A stretch of 64,000 nt of DNA, from the NCBI RefSeq assembly GCF_000328305.2, contig NZ_ANPE02000058.1:1-64000 (forward strand), given 5' to 3'. Under the pieces are notes generated by a model, which saw nothing but the letters and a program-made list of their open reading frames with translations, did no database searches and had not been told where the DNA came from. Of this stretch, positions 35,655 through 45,315 are shown piece by piece; position 1 is the first letter of the stretch, and every line of letters starts with the position of its first letter. A program made the position numbers and the translations under genes. This stretch comes from Arthrobacter crystallopoietes BAB-32. GTDB lineage: Bacteria; Actinomycetota; Actinomycetes; Actinomycetales; Micrococcaceae.

Positions 35655-37076
35655 ATGTCTACGACCCCAGTCGACAGCAGCATTACCGGCCTCGTGCATC
35701 CGTACGAGGAGCTTGAGGCTCAACTGCGCGGCTACACCATCAAACCTGCTGACCCTGCCTACGACGAGGCTCGGGCGGTGTACAACGGCATGATCGACCG
35801 GCACCCCGCGGTGATCGTCCGCTGCGCCGACACGGCAGACGTCGTCGCCTGCGTACGCTTTGCGCGCCAGCAGGGGATGGAAGTCGCCGTCCGGGGCGGC
35901 GGCCACAACGCCGGCGGGCTCGGTGTGTGGGACGGTGCCCTCGTCATCGATCTAGCGCTGATGCGCAGCACCACCGTCGACCCGGCCAACCACGAGGTGA
36001 GGGCAGACGGCGGCTGCCTGTGGCAGGACGTGGACCATGCCACGGTGCCGTTCGGCAGGGCGACACCGTCCGGCTTTGTCTCGACGACAGGCGTCGGCGG
36101 ACTGACGTTGGGCGGTGGGATCGGGTACCTCGCCCGGCGTTGCGGCCTGACCATCGACAACCTGCTCAGCGCCGATGTGGTGCTGGCGGACGGCGCCCTG
36201 GTAACCGCAGACGAGCAGCACCATCGAGACTTGTTCTGGGCGCTGCGCGGCGGCGGAGGCAACTTCGGCGTAGTGACTTCGTTCCGCTTCCGCTGCCACG
36301 AGATCGGCGAGAACGGCGTCATAATCGGCGGACCGGTTTTCTACGATCTGGCCGATACCGGCGACGTGATGCGCTGGTACCGCGAGTTCCTGCCCGCCCA
36401 GCCGGGGGAGCTCAATGGCTGGATCGGGGTAACCCGAATCCCGTCCGTTCCGGTGTTCCCCGAAGAACTGCATGACCGCAAGGCGTGCGTGATCGTCTGG
36501 TGCTACACCGGGCCGCATACCGATGCCGAGCGGGTCCTGGCCCCGGTGCGCGAGTTCGGAAACCCGCTGCTGGTGGGCCTGCAGAACATGCCGTTCTCGT
36601 CGCTCCAATCCATGTTCAATCCGCTGCTTCCGGCCGGCATGCAGTGGTACTGGAAAGCCGACTTCTGCACTGAGCTCTCCGACGAAGCGATCGGTGTCCA
36701 CAGCAAGTACGGGGAGGCGATACCGACCGAATTGTCCACTATGCATCTGTATCCGATCAGCGGCGCAGCGCAGCAGGTTGCCCCGGATGCCACGGCCTTC
36801 GCCTACCGCAACGGCGGATGGGCCGGCGTGATCGCCGGCATCGACCCGGACCCGGCCAACGCTGAGTCCATTTCGGCATGGGCCAAAGCCTACTGGCAGG
36901 AACTGCACCCCACGTCTGCCGGAGGAGCCTACGTGAACTTCATGATGGACGAAGGACCGGACCGGGTGAAGGCTTCCTATCTGGGCAATTTCGATCGGCT
37001 GGCCCGGGTGAAGGCTCAGTACGATCCGGACAACGTCTTCCACGTCAACCAGAACATTCCGCCCGCAGCAGGGTGA
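35655..37076 (+). CDS. FAD-binding oxidoreductase of the BBE type
   Basis: This 473-residue flavoprotein has an FAD_binding_4 (PCMH) domain containing VRGGGHNAGGLGVWDGALVIDL, whose histidine is the likely covalent FAD attachment site. It also has GFVSTTGVGGLTLGGGIGYL and a C-terminal berberine-bridge domain ending DPDNVFHVNQNI. The second cysteine found in bicovalent members is not present at STTGVGG, so a single covalent link is expected. Substrates range over sugars and alkaloid-like compounds and cannot be predicted. The ATG at 35655 has AGGAGGA 6 bases upstream. No secretion signal is seen. Confidence 0.88.
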   Translation: MSTTPVDSSITGLVHPYEELEAQLRGYTIKPADPAYDEARAVYNGMIDRHPAVIVRCADTADVVACVRFARQQGMEVAVRGGGHNAGGLGVWDGALVIDLALMRSTTVDPANHEVRADGGCLWQDVDHATVPFGRATPSGFVSTTGVGGLTLGGGIGYLARRCGLTIDNLLSADVVLADGALVTADEQHHRDLFWALRGGGGNFGVVTSFRFRCHEIGENGVIIGGPVFYDLADTGDVMRWYREFLPAQPGELNGWIGVTRIPSVPVFPEELHDRKACVIVWCYTGPHTDAERVLAPVREFGNPLLVGLQNMPFSSLQSMFNPLLPAGMQWYWKADFCTELSDEAIGVHSKYGEAIPTELSTMHLYPISGAAQQVAPDATAFAYRNGGWAGVIAGIDPDPANAESISAWAKAYWQELHPTSAGGAYVNFMMDEGPDRVKASYLGNFDRLARVKAQYDPDNVFHVNQNIPPAAG

Positions 37077-37102
37077 TGCGCGGTGGTCCTTCGGCATGCC
37101 GC

Positions 37103-37108
37103 TAAGCT
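37103..37108 (+). promoter_or_regulatory. -10 box TAAGCT for leaderless coaE
   Basis: TAAGCT ends 6 bases before the ATG at 37115. No Shine-Dalgarno lies in the spacer, so a leaderless mRNA is expected. Confidence 0.5.
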
Positions 37109-37114
37109 GGCGGC

Positions 37115-38326
37115 ATGCTGAAGGTCGGACTGACAGGCGGGATCGCCGCGGGCAAATCCATGGTGGCACGGCGGCTCAGCGAGCTCGGTGCGGTGCTGGT
37201 GGATGCCGACGTTTTGGCGCGCGAGGTGGTGGAACCGGGGACGGAGGGGCTGCAGGCCATCGCGGACTGCTTCGGCAGCCAGGTGATTAACGACGGCGGC
37301 GGTCTCGACCGTGCGGCGCTCGGCGCCATTGTCTTCGGGGACCAAAGCAAGCGGGAGCAGCTCAATGCGATCGTCCACCCGCTGGTGCGCGCCCGTTCGG
37401 CACAGCTCGTGGCCGAGGCTGGGCCGGATGCGATCGTCGTCGAGGACATCCCGCTGCTCGTTGAAACCGGCCAGGGCGCGCATTTCCACTTGGTGGTCGT
37501 GGTGGATGCACCGGAGGACGTGCGGATCCTGCGCATGGTCCAGCTGCGGGGGATGGCCGCGGAGGATGCGCGTGCACGGATTGCGGCCCAAGCCACGGCC
37601 GAACAGCGGCAGGCCGCAGCGGACGTCGTACTGGCGAACACGTCGAGCGCGGAAAGCCTGCTGGCCGCCGTCGATGGACTGTGGGAGCAGCGGCTGGTCC
37701 CGTTCGCCGGGAATCTGGCGGCTGGACGGATAGCTCGCGGAGGCGGCCCGGAACTGGTGGAGGCCCTGCCCGAGTGGCGGCTGCAGGCACAGCGGCTCGC
37801 TGCCCGGATCGCGGCGGCTGACCCGCGGATCCTGGCCGTCGCACACATTGGCTCCACGGCTGTGCCCGGACTCGCGGCCAAGGACGTCATCGACCTGCAG
37901 GTGGCCGTGGAGTCGCTGGCCGATGCGGATGCCCTGGCCGGCAACCTCGCCGCTGCTGGCTTTCCACGCTGGCCTGGCCAGTGGCGGGACATGCCGAAGC
38001 CGTCCGAACCGAATCCCGCGGCGTGGGAAAAACGGCTGCACGGCAATGCCGATCCGGCCCGCAGAGCCAACGTGCACATCCGCGTGCAGGGATCGCCAGG
38101 CTGGCGGTATGCCCTCGCGTTCCGGGATTGGCTGCGGGCGGACCCGTCGATGGCGGCAGAGTACCTGGCGGAAAAGCGGCGGCTGTCCCGGCTGCACGCC
38201 GCGGACAGTTCTGCCGGCCGCTACGCCAAGGACAAGGACCAGTGGTTCACGAACACGGCGGAGCCGGCGCTGCGGGAATGGATCCGCAGCACCGGCTGGC
38301 GCCCCGAGGAAGCCTCGGACTTCTAG
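37115..38326 (+). CDS. coaE: Dephospho-CoA kinase fused to a GrpB (UPF0157) domain
   Basis: This 403-residue fusion has an N-terminal CoaE (1-200), which phosphorylates dephospho-CoA in the last step of CoA synthesis. It has the P-loop GLTGGIAAGKS at 5-15, DADVLAREVV and IVVEDIPLLVE. The C-terminal 200 residues are a GrpB/UPF0157 nucleotidyltransferase-like domain with AHIGSTAVPGLAAKDVIDLQV and RANVHIRVQGSPGWRYALAFRDWL. The same fusion is known in M. tuberculosis Rv1631. The role of the second domain is unclear, though it may aid stability. It lies between the BBE flavoprotein and a carrier gene on the opposite strand. Confidence 0.95.
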   Translation: MLKVGLTGGIAAGKSMVARRLSELGAVLVDADVLAREVVEPGTEGLQAIADCFGSQVINDGGGLDRAALGAIVFGDQSKREQLNAIVHPLVRARSAQLVAEAGPDAIVVEDIPLLVETGQGAHFHLVVVVDAPEDVRILRMVQLRGMAAEDARARIAAQATAEQRQAAADVVLANTSSAESLLAAVDGLWEQRLVPFAGNLAAGRIARGGGPELVEALPEWRLQAQRLAARIAAADPRILAVAHIGSTAVPGLAAKDVIDLQVAVESLADADALAGNLAAAGFPRWPGQWRDMPKPSEPNPAAWEKRLHGNADPARRANVHIRVQGSPGWRYALAFRDWLRADPSMAAEYLAEKRRLSRLHAADSSAGRYAKDKDQWFTNTAEPALREWIRSTGWRPEEASDF

Positions 38327-38345
38327 TCCGTCCCAGTTCCCGGGA

Positions 38346-39784
38346 TCAGCGGGCGGCCTCCGCGCGGTCGCGTTCGATGCTGGGAATCTCCGTGCCGCGG
38401 ATTGAACAGCCGGCCGTTTCGGGAATGAACTTCAGCGCGACCGCGCCCACGATGCAGGCCATCATCATGTAGTAGGCCGGCACGAGGGTATCGCCGGTGG
38501 CGCCGATCAGCAGTTCGTTGACCAGCGGGGCCGTGCCGCCAAACAGCGCAGTGGAGACGTTGTACGTGATGGCGAAGCCGGCGTAGCGGACCTGTGTGGG
38601 GAACATTGCGGGGAAGGTAGCCGAAATGGTCGCGAGCTGGAGCACATAGAGCAGGCCAAGCACTGCGAAGCCAATCAGGGCGGCGCCGAAATTGATCCGC
38701 ATCAGCAGGTACATCGGAATGGCCGCCACGAACAGGCCCAGCAGCGAGGCCCACCACATCGGCTTCCTGCCCACCCGGTCGGACAGCCGCCCGGCGAACG
38801 GAATGACCACCATCATCGCCAGCTGGCCCAGCAGCGTCAGGGTCAGCGCGCTGTTGGCCGAGAGGTTGATCTCGGTCTGCAGGTAGGTCGGCATGTAGCT
38901 GAGCAGCGTGTAGTTGGTGACATTCAGCGCGATCACCAGGCCGCCCATGGTCAGCAGCGGCTTCCAGTACTTGACGATCAGGTCGCGCAGTTCGGTCTTG
39001 GCGCTCGGCTCCTCCTGGTGGTGGTCCTCCAGGTCCCGGAAGACGGGAGTGTCCTCAAGCTTGGTCCGCAGGTACAAGCCGATCAGGCCCATTGGGCCCG
39101 CGACCAGAAACGGCAGGCGCCAGCCCCATTCGGTCATGGCTTCCTGGCCCAGGACGATCTGGAAGAACAGCACCAGCGCGGTACCGAGGACGAAGCCGAA
39201 GAGCGTGCCGAATTCCAGGAAGCTGCCGAAGAATCCGCGTTTCTTGTCCGGTGAGTATTCGGCCATGAAGGTCGCGGCGCCGCCGTACTCGCCGCCGGTT
39301 GAGAAGCCCTGGACCATGCGCAGGAAGATCAGCAGGATGGGCGCCCAGATCCCGATCATGTCGTAAGTGGGCAGCAGGCCGATGGCGAACGTGGCGCCGG
39401 CCATCAGGATGATCGTCAGGGCGAGGATCGACTTGCGGCCGAGCCGGTCGCCCAGCGGGCCCCAGACCAGTCCGCCGAGCGGCCGGACCAGGAAGGAAAT
39501 GGCGAACGTGGCGAGCGCGAACGCAACGCCGCCCTCAGTGGGGAAGAAGTTCGCCGTGATGTAGGTGACGGCTACGGCGTAGATGCCGTAGTCGAACCAC
39601 TCCGTCGCGTTACCCATCGCCGAAGCGCCGATCGCTTTGCGGATGGTCTTGCGGCCTCGAGAGTGTCGGTCGTTGGCGCCGCATACTGTGGCTCGACCGG
39701 TGCTCCGCCGCTCCGTCCTTCGGCCGTCTCGTCCGGAACGCCCCTGGCCGCGTCCCTTTCCGGTTGGTTTTCGTCGGTCGGCAC
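38346..39784 (-). pseudogene. MFS metabolite:H+ symporter, frameshifted near the N-terminus
   Basis: The gene has 12 membrane segments and the MHS-family motifs KAIGASAMGNATEWFDYG, GPLGDRLGRKS and GRLSDRVGRKP. The main frame is open from an ATG at 39617, but the conserved start of the first helix (RKTIRKAIGAS) lies upstream of it in the same frame with no start codon. The N-terminal region begins at GTG 39784 (GGAG upstream) and reads in another frame to DTLEA. The two frames meet at 39651-39652, where exactly one base is missing. This may be inactivation or a sequencing deletion. The substrate is probably an organic acid or an osmolyte; it cannot be resolved. Confidence 0.78.
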
Positions 39785-39906
39785 TTTATCTCCATCCAGG
39801 TGCACAGCCACAAAAGCCCTGCGCACCTTCTACTCGATTCGATGCGGCTTTAGGTCACAGTATCCGCCGGTCAGGGGCGTAGGCCAAGAGAATCGCCGGG
39901 ATTTGC

Positions 39907-39920
39907 ACTGATTGATCAGT
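39907..39920. promoter_or_regulatory. Dyad upstream of the MFS gene
   Basis: ACTGATTGATCAGT has 5-base arms (ACTGA/TCAGT) around TTGA and sits in an AT-rich patch between the divergent MFS and uvrB genes. The form resembles TetR- or GntR-type operators, but no such regulator lies next to it. Confidence 0.35.
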
Positions 39921-39992
39921 TTACTTACTCTTCGGGCTCCGGCGGCGTTCAGCCTGCAGCAATCACGGACCTGCGCTCACCGCATTTGGGGC

Positions 39993-39998
39993 TACCGT
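39993..39998 (+). promoter_or_regulatory. -10 box TACCGT for uvrB
   Basis: TACCGT ends 7 bases before the ATG at 40006. An AAGGA box immediately before the ATG is probably too close to serve as Shine-Dalgarno. No LexA box (GAACNNNNGTTC-type) was seen near it. Confidence 0.45.
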
Positions 39999-40005
39999 TA
40001 AGGAC

Positions 40006-42114
40006 ATGAGTCTTGCCCAGGACATCAAACGCGTGGTGGCCCCCTTCGAAGTGGTCAGCGAGTACAAGCCGGCCGGGGACCAGCCGACCGCCATCAAGGA
40101 GCTGACCGAACGGATCCAGGCGGGGGAGAAGGACATCGTCCTGCTCGGCGCCACCGGCACCGGCAAAAGCGCCACGACCGCCTGGCTGGTGGAACAGGTG
40201 CAGCGGCCCACCCTGGTCCTGGTGCAGAACAAGACACTGGCGGCCCAGTTGGCGAACGAGTTCCGCGAACTGCTCCCGAACAACGCCGTCGAATACTTTG
40301 TCTCCTACTACGACTACTACCAGCCCGAGGCCTACGTGCCGCAGACGGACACCTTCATCGAGAAGGACTCCTCGGTCAATGAGGAAGTGGAACGTTTGCG
40401 GCACTCGGCGACGAACGCGCTGCTGACCCGGCGCGACGTCGTCGTTGTTGCCACCGTCTCCTGCATCTACGGTTTGGGCACGCCCGAAGAGTACGTGGCC
40501 GGGATGGTGACGCTGCGCCGCGGCGACGAAGTCAACCGGGACGACCTGCTGCGCCAGTTCGTGGCGATGCAGTATGCCCGCAACGACATGGACTTCCACC
40601 GCGGCACCTTCCGGGTCCGGGGCGACACCGTCGAGATCATCCCGATGTACGAGGAACTGGCCCTGCGGATCGAGTTCTTCGGCGACGAGATCGAGGCGAT
40701 CCACACGCTACACCCGGTCACCGGCCAGGTGCTGCGCGAGGAAACCGAGATGTACGTCTTCCCCGCCTCGCACTATGTCGCCGGTCCGGAGCGGATGAGC
40801 CGGGCCGTGAAGGCCATCGAGGACGAACTCCAGGAGCGGCTGGAGGTCCTCGAGACGCAGAACAAGCTGGTCGAGGCGCAGCGCCTGCGGATGCGCACCA
40901 CGTACGATCTGGAAATGATGCAGCAGATGGGATTCTGCAACGGTATCGAGAACTATTCGCGGCACATCGACGGTCGCGGTCCGGGGACCGCGCCGCACTG
41001 CCTGCTGGACTACTTCCCGGACGACTTCCTGCTGGTTATCGATGAGTCCCATGTGACCGTCCCGCAGATCGGCGCCATGTACGAAGGCGATATGTCCCGC
41101 AAGCGGACGTTGGTGGAGCACGGCTTCCGGCTGCCGTCGGCGATGGACAACCGGCCGCTGAAATGGGACGAGTTCCTGGAACGGATCGGGCAGACGGTCT
41201 ACCTGTCGGCCACCCCGGGCAAGTATGAGCTGGGCAAAGCAGACGGCTATGTCCAGCAGATCATCCGTCCCACCGGCCTGATCGATCCGGAAGTCGTGGT
41301 CAAGCCCACGAAGGGCCAGATCGACGATCTGCTGGGCGAGATCCATGCGCGGGTGGAACGCGACGAGCGCGTGCTGGTCACGACGTTGACCAAGCGTATG
41401 GCGGAGGACCTCACCGACTATCTGCTGGAGCACGGGGTCAAGGTGCAGTACCTGCATTCCGACGTCGACACCCTCCGCCGCGTCGAATTGCTGCGGGAAC
41501 TGCGGCTGGGCACCTTCGACGTCCTGGTGGGCATCAACCTGCTGCGCGAGGGCCTGGATCTGCCGGAGGTGTCCCTGGTCAGCATCCTGGATGCAGACAA
41601 GGAAGGCTTCCTGCGCAGCAGCACATCGCTGATCCAGACGATCGGCCGCGCCGCCCGCAACGTTTCCGGCCAAGTGCACATGTACGCGGACAGGATCACC
41701 GACTCGATGGAGCACGCCATCGAGGAGACCAACCGGCGGCGGGCCATCCAGCTCGCCTACAACAAGGAGCACGGGATCGACCCGCAGCCGTTGCGCAAGC
41801 GGATTGCGGACATCACCGACCAGCTCGCCCGCGAGGACGCTGACACGAATGCGCTGCTCGGCGACTTCGATTACGGCAAGGGCAAACGCGGCTACTCCGC
41901 TACGAAGTCCAAGGACAAGGCCACGGAGAAGGTCCGCAAGGACGGGATTGCGGCGGCTCCGGCGGAGGACTTGGCGTCCATGATTGAACAGATGACGGCG
42001 CAGATGCACGCCGCCGCGGCCGAACTGCAGTTCGAGCTGGCCGCGCGGATCCGCGACGAAGTGGGGGAACTGAAAAAGGAACTGCGGCAGATGCGCGCTG
42101 CCGGCCACGCCTGA
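40006..42114 (+). CDS. uvrB: Excinuclease ABC subunit B
   Basis: This 702-residue damage-verification helicase of nucleotide excision repair shuttles with UvrA and then recruits UvrC. It has Walker [15 protein letters not shown] (48-55), the beta-hairpin [20 protein letters not shown], motif [22 protein letters not shown], motif [16 protein letters not shown] and QTIGRAARN. The C-terminal UVR domain ([19 protein letters not shown]) contacts UvrC. Length and domain order are normal. Downstream is the terC riboswitch; uvrA and uvrC are also in this window but in other transcription units. Confidence 0.97.
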   Translation: MSLAQDIKRVVAPFEVVSEYKPAGDQPTAIKELTERIQAGEKDIVLLGATGTGKSATTAWLVEQVQRPTLVLVQNKTLAAQLANEFRELLPNNAVEYFVSYYDYYQPEAYVPQTDTFIEKDSSVNEEVERLRHSATNALLTRRDVVVVATVSCIYGLGTPEEYVAGMVTLRRGDEVNRDDLLRQFVAMQYARNDMDFHRGTFRVRGDTVEIIPMYEELALRIEFFGDEIEAIHTLHPVTGQVLREETEMYVFPASHYVAGPERMSRAVKAIEDELQERLEVLETQNKLVEAQRLRMRTTYDLEMMQQMGFCNGIENYSRHIDGRGPGTAPHCLLDYFPDDFLLVIDESHVTVPQIGAMYEGDMSRKRTLVEHGFRLPSAMDNRPLKWDEFLERIGQTVYLSATPGKYELGKADGYVQQIIRPTGLIDPEVVVKPTKGQIDDLLGEIHARVERDERVLVTTLTKRMAEDLTDYLLEHGVKVQYLHSDVDTLRRVELLRELRLGTFDVLVGINLLREGLDLPEVSLVSILDADKEGFLRSSTSLIQTIGRAARNVSGQVHMYADRITDSMEHAIEETNRRRAIQLAYNKEHGIDPQPLRKRIADITDQLAREDADTNALLGDFDYGKGKRGYSATKSKDKATEKVRKDGIAAAPAEDLASMIEQMTAQMHAAAAELQFELAARIRDEVGELKKELRQMRAAGHA

Positions 42115-42147
42115 GGTCCGGCGCCGCCATACGCTACACTTGACCGA

Positions 42148-42275
42148 GCGTAGGGGAGTATCCCGAACACTGCGGACGTCAACACGCGGGGCATAGCGGC
42201 CCTGCCGGGCGCAGTGGCCCGACCGGACACCGGCGGGCGGAGAGACTTGCGGCGACCACCCGTACCCCCGCGCGG
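42148..42275 (+). ncRNA. yybP-ykoY (Mn2+) riboswitch upstream of terC
   Basis: The element begins after a TACACT -10 box (42135-42140). It contains the family hallmark GGGGAGTA (42153-42160), closed by a CCCC/CGC strand near 42264-42271, and the conserved 3' element GGAGAGACTTGCGGCGACC (about 42238-42256). TerC-type genes are the classic partners of this Mn2+ sensor. The 3' strand of the closing helix overlaps the 5' arm of a GC hairpin (42268-42288), which gives mutually exclusive structures. The secondary structure was only inspected by eye. Confidence 0.85.
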
Positions 42276-42288
42276 CGCATCCGCGCGG
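42268..42288 (+). promoter_or_regulatory. Expression-platform hairpin before terC
   Basis: CCGCGCGG at 42268-42275 pairs with CCGCGCGG at 42281-42288 around a 5-base CGCAT loop. No U-tract follows, so control is more likely through Rho or ribosome access (AAAGG and AAGG lie before the GTG at 42314) than by intrinsic termination. Confidence 0.6.
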
Positions 42289-42313
42289 GATCACCGTTGA
42301 AAGGCAAGGTTCC

Positions 42314-43363
42314 GTGACGGACCAATTAACCATGCCGTTCCAGATTGCAACCTTTGCGATCCTCGGCGCCATTCTGCTGTTCGACCTGCTCTATGTGGTC
42401 AAACGCCCGCATGAGCCCTCGATGAAGGAAGCGGGCCTGTGGGTCAGCTTCTACGTAGCCCTCGCGCTGATCTTCGCGGGCCTGATGTTCTGGCAGGCGG
42501 GTCCGGACTACGGCCAGGAATTCCTCGCCGGCTGGGTCACCGAGTACAGCCTCAGCGTCGACAACCTGTTTGTCTTCATCATCATCATGGCCCGGTTCTC
42601 CGTGCCCAGGAAGTACCAGCAGGAAGTGCTGATGTTCGGCATCATCATCGCGCTGATCCTGCGCGGTGTCTTCATCCTGCTGGGCGCCACCCTCATTGCC
42701 CAGTTCAGCTGGGTCTTCTACATCTTCGGCGCCTTCCTGCTCTGGACGGCCTGGAAGCAGGCCACCGACTCGGGCGAGGACGAAGAGTCCGAGAGCGGCA
42801 TGATCACCAAGCTGACCAAGAAGCTTCCGGTGAGCGAGCATTTCGACGGCAACAAGCTGCGCACCACGGTCAACGGCAAGCGCGTGTTCACTCCGATGGT
42901 CATGGTCTTCATCACCATCGGCATGACCGACCTGCTGTTTGCCGTGGACTCCATCCCGGCGATCTTCGGCCTGACCCAGAGCGCGTTCATTGTCTTCACC
43001 GCGAACATCTTCGCGCTGATGGGCCTGCGCCAGCTCTACTTCCTGCTCGGCGGCCTGATGGACCGCCTGGTCTACCTCAAGCACGGCCTGTCCGTGATCC
43101 TGGCCTTCATCGGTGTGAAGCTGATCTTCCACGCGCTGCACGAGAACGAGCTGCCGTTCATCAACGGCGGCCAGCATGTTGAGTGGATCCCGGAGATCAG
43201 CACCCCGCTGTCGCTGGGCGTGATCATCGGCACCATCGTGGTGGCCACCGTGGCCAGCCTGCTCAGCCCGGCTGCGAAGCAGGCGAAGATCGACGCCGAG
43301 CTCGCCCGCGACATCGAGACCAGCCGGCACCCGGACGAAGTGGAGCGGGTCGAGGAGAAGTAA
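42314..43363 (+). CDS. TerC family membrane protein, probable Mn2+ exporter
   Basis: This 349-residue integral membrane protein has about eight transmembrane helices. The TerC signature residues are present in EYSLSVDNLFVFIIIMARF and FITIGMTDLLFAVDSIPAIFGLT, whose aspartates and asparagine are thought to bind metal. A hydrophilic loop (about 150-195) divides the two halves. The family is linked to Mn2+ export, and from published work to metal loading of secreted enzymes. The yybP-ykoY leader supports manganese control. The GTG at 42314 was chosen at the end of the leader. Confidence 0.93.
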   Translation: MTDQLTMPFQIATFAILGAILLFDLLYVVKRPHEPSMKEAGLWVSFYVALALIFAGLMFWQAGPDYGQEFLAGWVTEYSLSVDNLFVFIIIMARFSVPRKYQQEVLMFGIIIALILRGVFILLGATLIAQFSWVFYIFGAFLLWTAWKQATDSGEDEESESGMITKLTKKLPVSEHFDGNKLRTTVNGKRVFTPMVMVFITIGMTDLLFAVDSIPAIFGLTQSAFIVFTANIFALMGLRQLYFLLGGLMDRLVYLKHGLSVILAFIGVKLIFHALHENELPFINGGQHVEWIPEISTPLSLGVIIGTIVVATVASLLSPAAKQAKIDAELARDIETSRHPDEVERVEEK

Positions 43364-43383
43364 CCGCGCTCCCGCTGAACCAA

Positions 43384-43430
43384 TGCGGCGCTGAATGCAC
43401 GCCGGAACTACCGGCGCATTCGGCGCCGCA
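43384..43430. terminator. Long hairpin between terC and the aminopeptidase gene
   Basis: A 20-bp stem (9+6+5, one two-base bulge and one G-U pair) runs from 43384 to 43430, about 20 bases after terC. It is probably a bidirectional terminator for the two convergent genes. CTGTCTT follows on the terC side. Confidence 0.7.
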
Positions 43431-43482
43431 CTGTCTTAACGCCCGCACTCGCCCACTCTCCCTCCAGCGGGCAGGCAGGAGG

Positions 43483-44804
43483 TCAGACCCGCCCGCCGCT
43501 CGTGCCGCTGCGCACCATGGCGAGGAGCCTGCGGAAGATGGCCTCGCCGTCGTCGGAAATCCCGTCATGGTGGAAGTCCGCGGTTTCCCAGACCTGCAGG
43601 TCGCGGAAGCGGGCGGCCGTCTCTAACGAGAGCTCCCGGTCCACATAGATGTCGTCACGGTAGACCGCGGCAGCCACGGGCACCTGGTTCACGGCCAGGC
43701 GGTCCGGGTCGTACAGCGCGGGCCAGTCCTGCTTGGCGGCGAGCAGCCCGGCAACTTCGGCCAGCGGAACCAGGGCCGGATCTTCTTCGAAGTACCAGGG
43801 GTAGACCATCTCGCCGGTGAGCAGCAGGTCCTCCGCCTTCGGCAGGAACTGCGGCCAGCGCTCCAGCACCCGCCAGGCGGACCAGGCACTGGCCTCGCGC
43901 TGGGCGTAGATCGACTCGTGCATCAGGGCATAGAGCGGATTCGATGCCCGGCTGACGAGGTGGCCCAGCTGCTCCAGGAAGGTGTCGGAGAGCCGATCAC
44001 CCTCGGCGGTGGGGACGAACGCGTCCTCCAGCAGGTAGTGCAGCGCGTCGATCCGAGTGTTGCCGCCGAGGAAGGACCCGGCCATCTGGAAGCGCCGGAC
44101 GGTGAGCCGCTCCCCGGTGGGCAGGTGTTCGTGCACGTCCTGCAGGTGCTGCGCGATGCGGTTCACGACAGCCCGGTCCTGCGGATACCGGGCGAAATAC
44201 TCGGCGTTGCGGGTCTCGACCCGGCCGAAGGTCGCCTCGTAGACCCGGTCGGGATGGCCGGTGAGCGGGGCCAGGCCGCCGGTGACCAGCGCCTCGCGGA
44301 TCCCTTCCGGCGCGAAGGAGAGGTAGCTGAGCGTGCAGAAGCCGCCGTAGCTCTGGCCGAACACGGTCCAAGGGCCGCTGCCGAGCATGCGGCGGATCAG
44401 CTCGGCGTCCGCCACGATGGAGTCGGCGCGGAAGTGCGTCAGATACTCGGCCTGGGCCGCGGCGTCGCCTGCAGCGGCAGGGTCTGCCGGTTCACCGGCG
44501 AGGAGAGGCCGGTGCCGCGCTGGTCCAGCATCAGGATGCGGAAATGCCGGGCTGCCTCTTTCATCCAGCCGCTGAGCGAGGTCACGCGATTTCCGCGTCC
44601 GCCGGGCCCGCCCTGCAGGAACAGGAGCCACGGCAGCTCCGCCGGATCGTCATGATCCATCGAAACGTACTCGCGGGCGAAGAGGCCGATGGTTCCGCGT
44701 GCCGGTTCCGCGTGGACGAGCGGCACGGTGAAGAAGTGCTCCACGCTCCGCACCCCGCGCATGACCTGCCACTTGCCGGTGCGGTGGGCGGCGCCGTCGT
44801 TCAT
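43483..44804 (-). pseudogene. Prolyl aminopeptidase-like alpha/beta hydrolase, frameshifted
   Basis: The first frame (ATG 44804) encodes LLFLQGGPGGRGNRVTSLSGW (oxyanion region) and LDQRGTGLSSPVNRQTLPL. The second continues with GDAAAQAEYLTHFRADSIV, the nucleophile GQSYGGFCTLSYLSF and the C-terminal half to SGTSGGRV. The frames meet at 44470-44471, where two bases are left between complete codons, so one base is missing; restoring it gives about 440 residues, normal for the family. The family removes N-terminal proline or similar residues. The frameshift could be real or a sequencing deletion. The start overlaps the GNAT stop (TAATG). Confidence 0.85.
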
Positions 44805-45301
44805 TAGGACGGGACTCCGGCCGGCCGGGCCGCGCCGAACTCCCGCAGCGCCTCGCCAGTGAGCCGGAAGGTGGACCATTCGTCCTGCGGGCGGGCGCCG
44901 AGGCTGCGGTAGAAACCGATGGAGGGCTCGTTCCAGTTGAGTACGGCCCATTCCACCCGGGCGTAGCCGTGGTCGACGGCGTGGCGCGCCAGGGTCTGCA
45001 GCAGCGCCTTCCCGTGGCCTGCTCCGCGGGCCTCCGGCCGGACGTACAGGTCCTCCAGGTAGATGCCGTGCACGCCTTCCCAGGTGGAGAAGTTGCGGAA
45101 CCAGAGGGCGAAGCCCTGGACGGTCCCGTCGTCCTCGGCGACGTGCGCGAAGACGGCCGGGGTGGGGCCGAACAGCGCGCTATGGAGCTGCGCTTCCGTG
45201 GTCTTGACGGCGTCGGGTTCCTTCTCGTACCGGGCCAGCTCGTGGATCAGTTCGAGGATGACGGGGACATCGGCTTCTTGGGCGGGACGGATGCGGCTCA
45301 T
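44804..45301 (-). CDS. GNAT family N-acetyltransferase
   Basis: This 165-residue GNAT protein has the acetyl-CoA loop LYVRPEARGAGHGKALLQTLA and the later VEWAVLNWNEPSIGFYRSLGA typical of the family, resembling diamine acetyltransferase-like members. The substrate is unknown. The ATG at 45301 is preferred over 45310 because AGG lies 7 bases upstream; the very long upstream frame is antisense noise within the helicase gene. It follows the helicase by 14 bases and overlaps the aminopeptidase start, so the three form one operon. Confidence 0.87.
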   Translation of the reverse strand: MSRIRPAQEADVPVILELIHELARYEKEPDAVKTTEAQLHSALFGPTPAVFAHVAEDDGTVQGFALWFRNFSTWEGVHGIYLEDLYVRPEARGAGHGKALLQTLARHAVDHGYARVEWAVLNWNEPSIGFYRSLGARPQDEWSTFRLTGEALREFGAARPAGVPS

Positions 45302-45315
45302 GGTTGGCATCCTAT

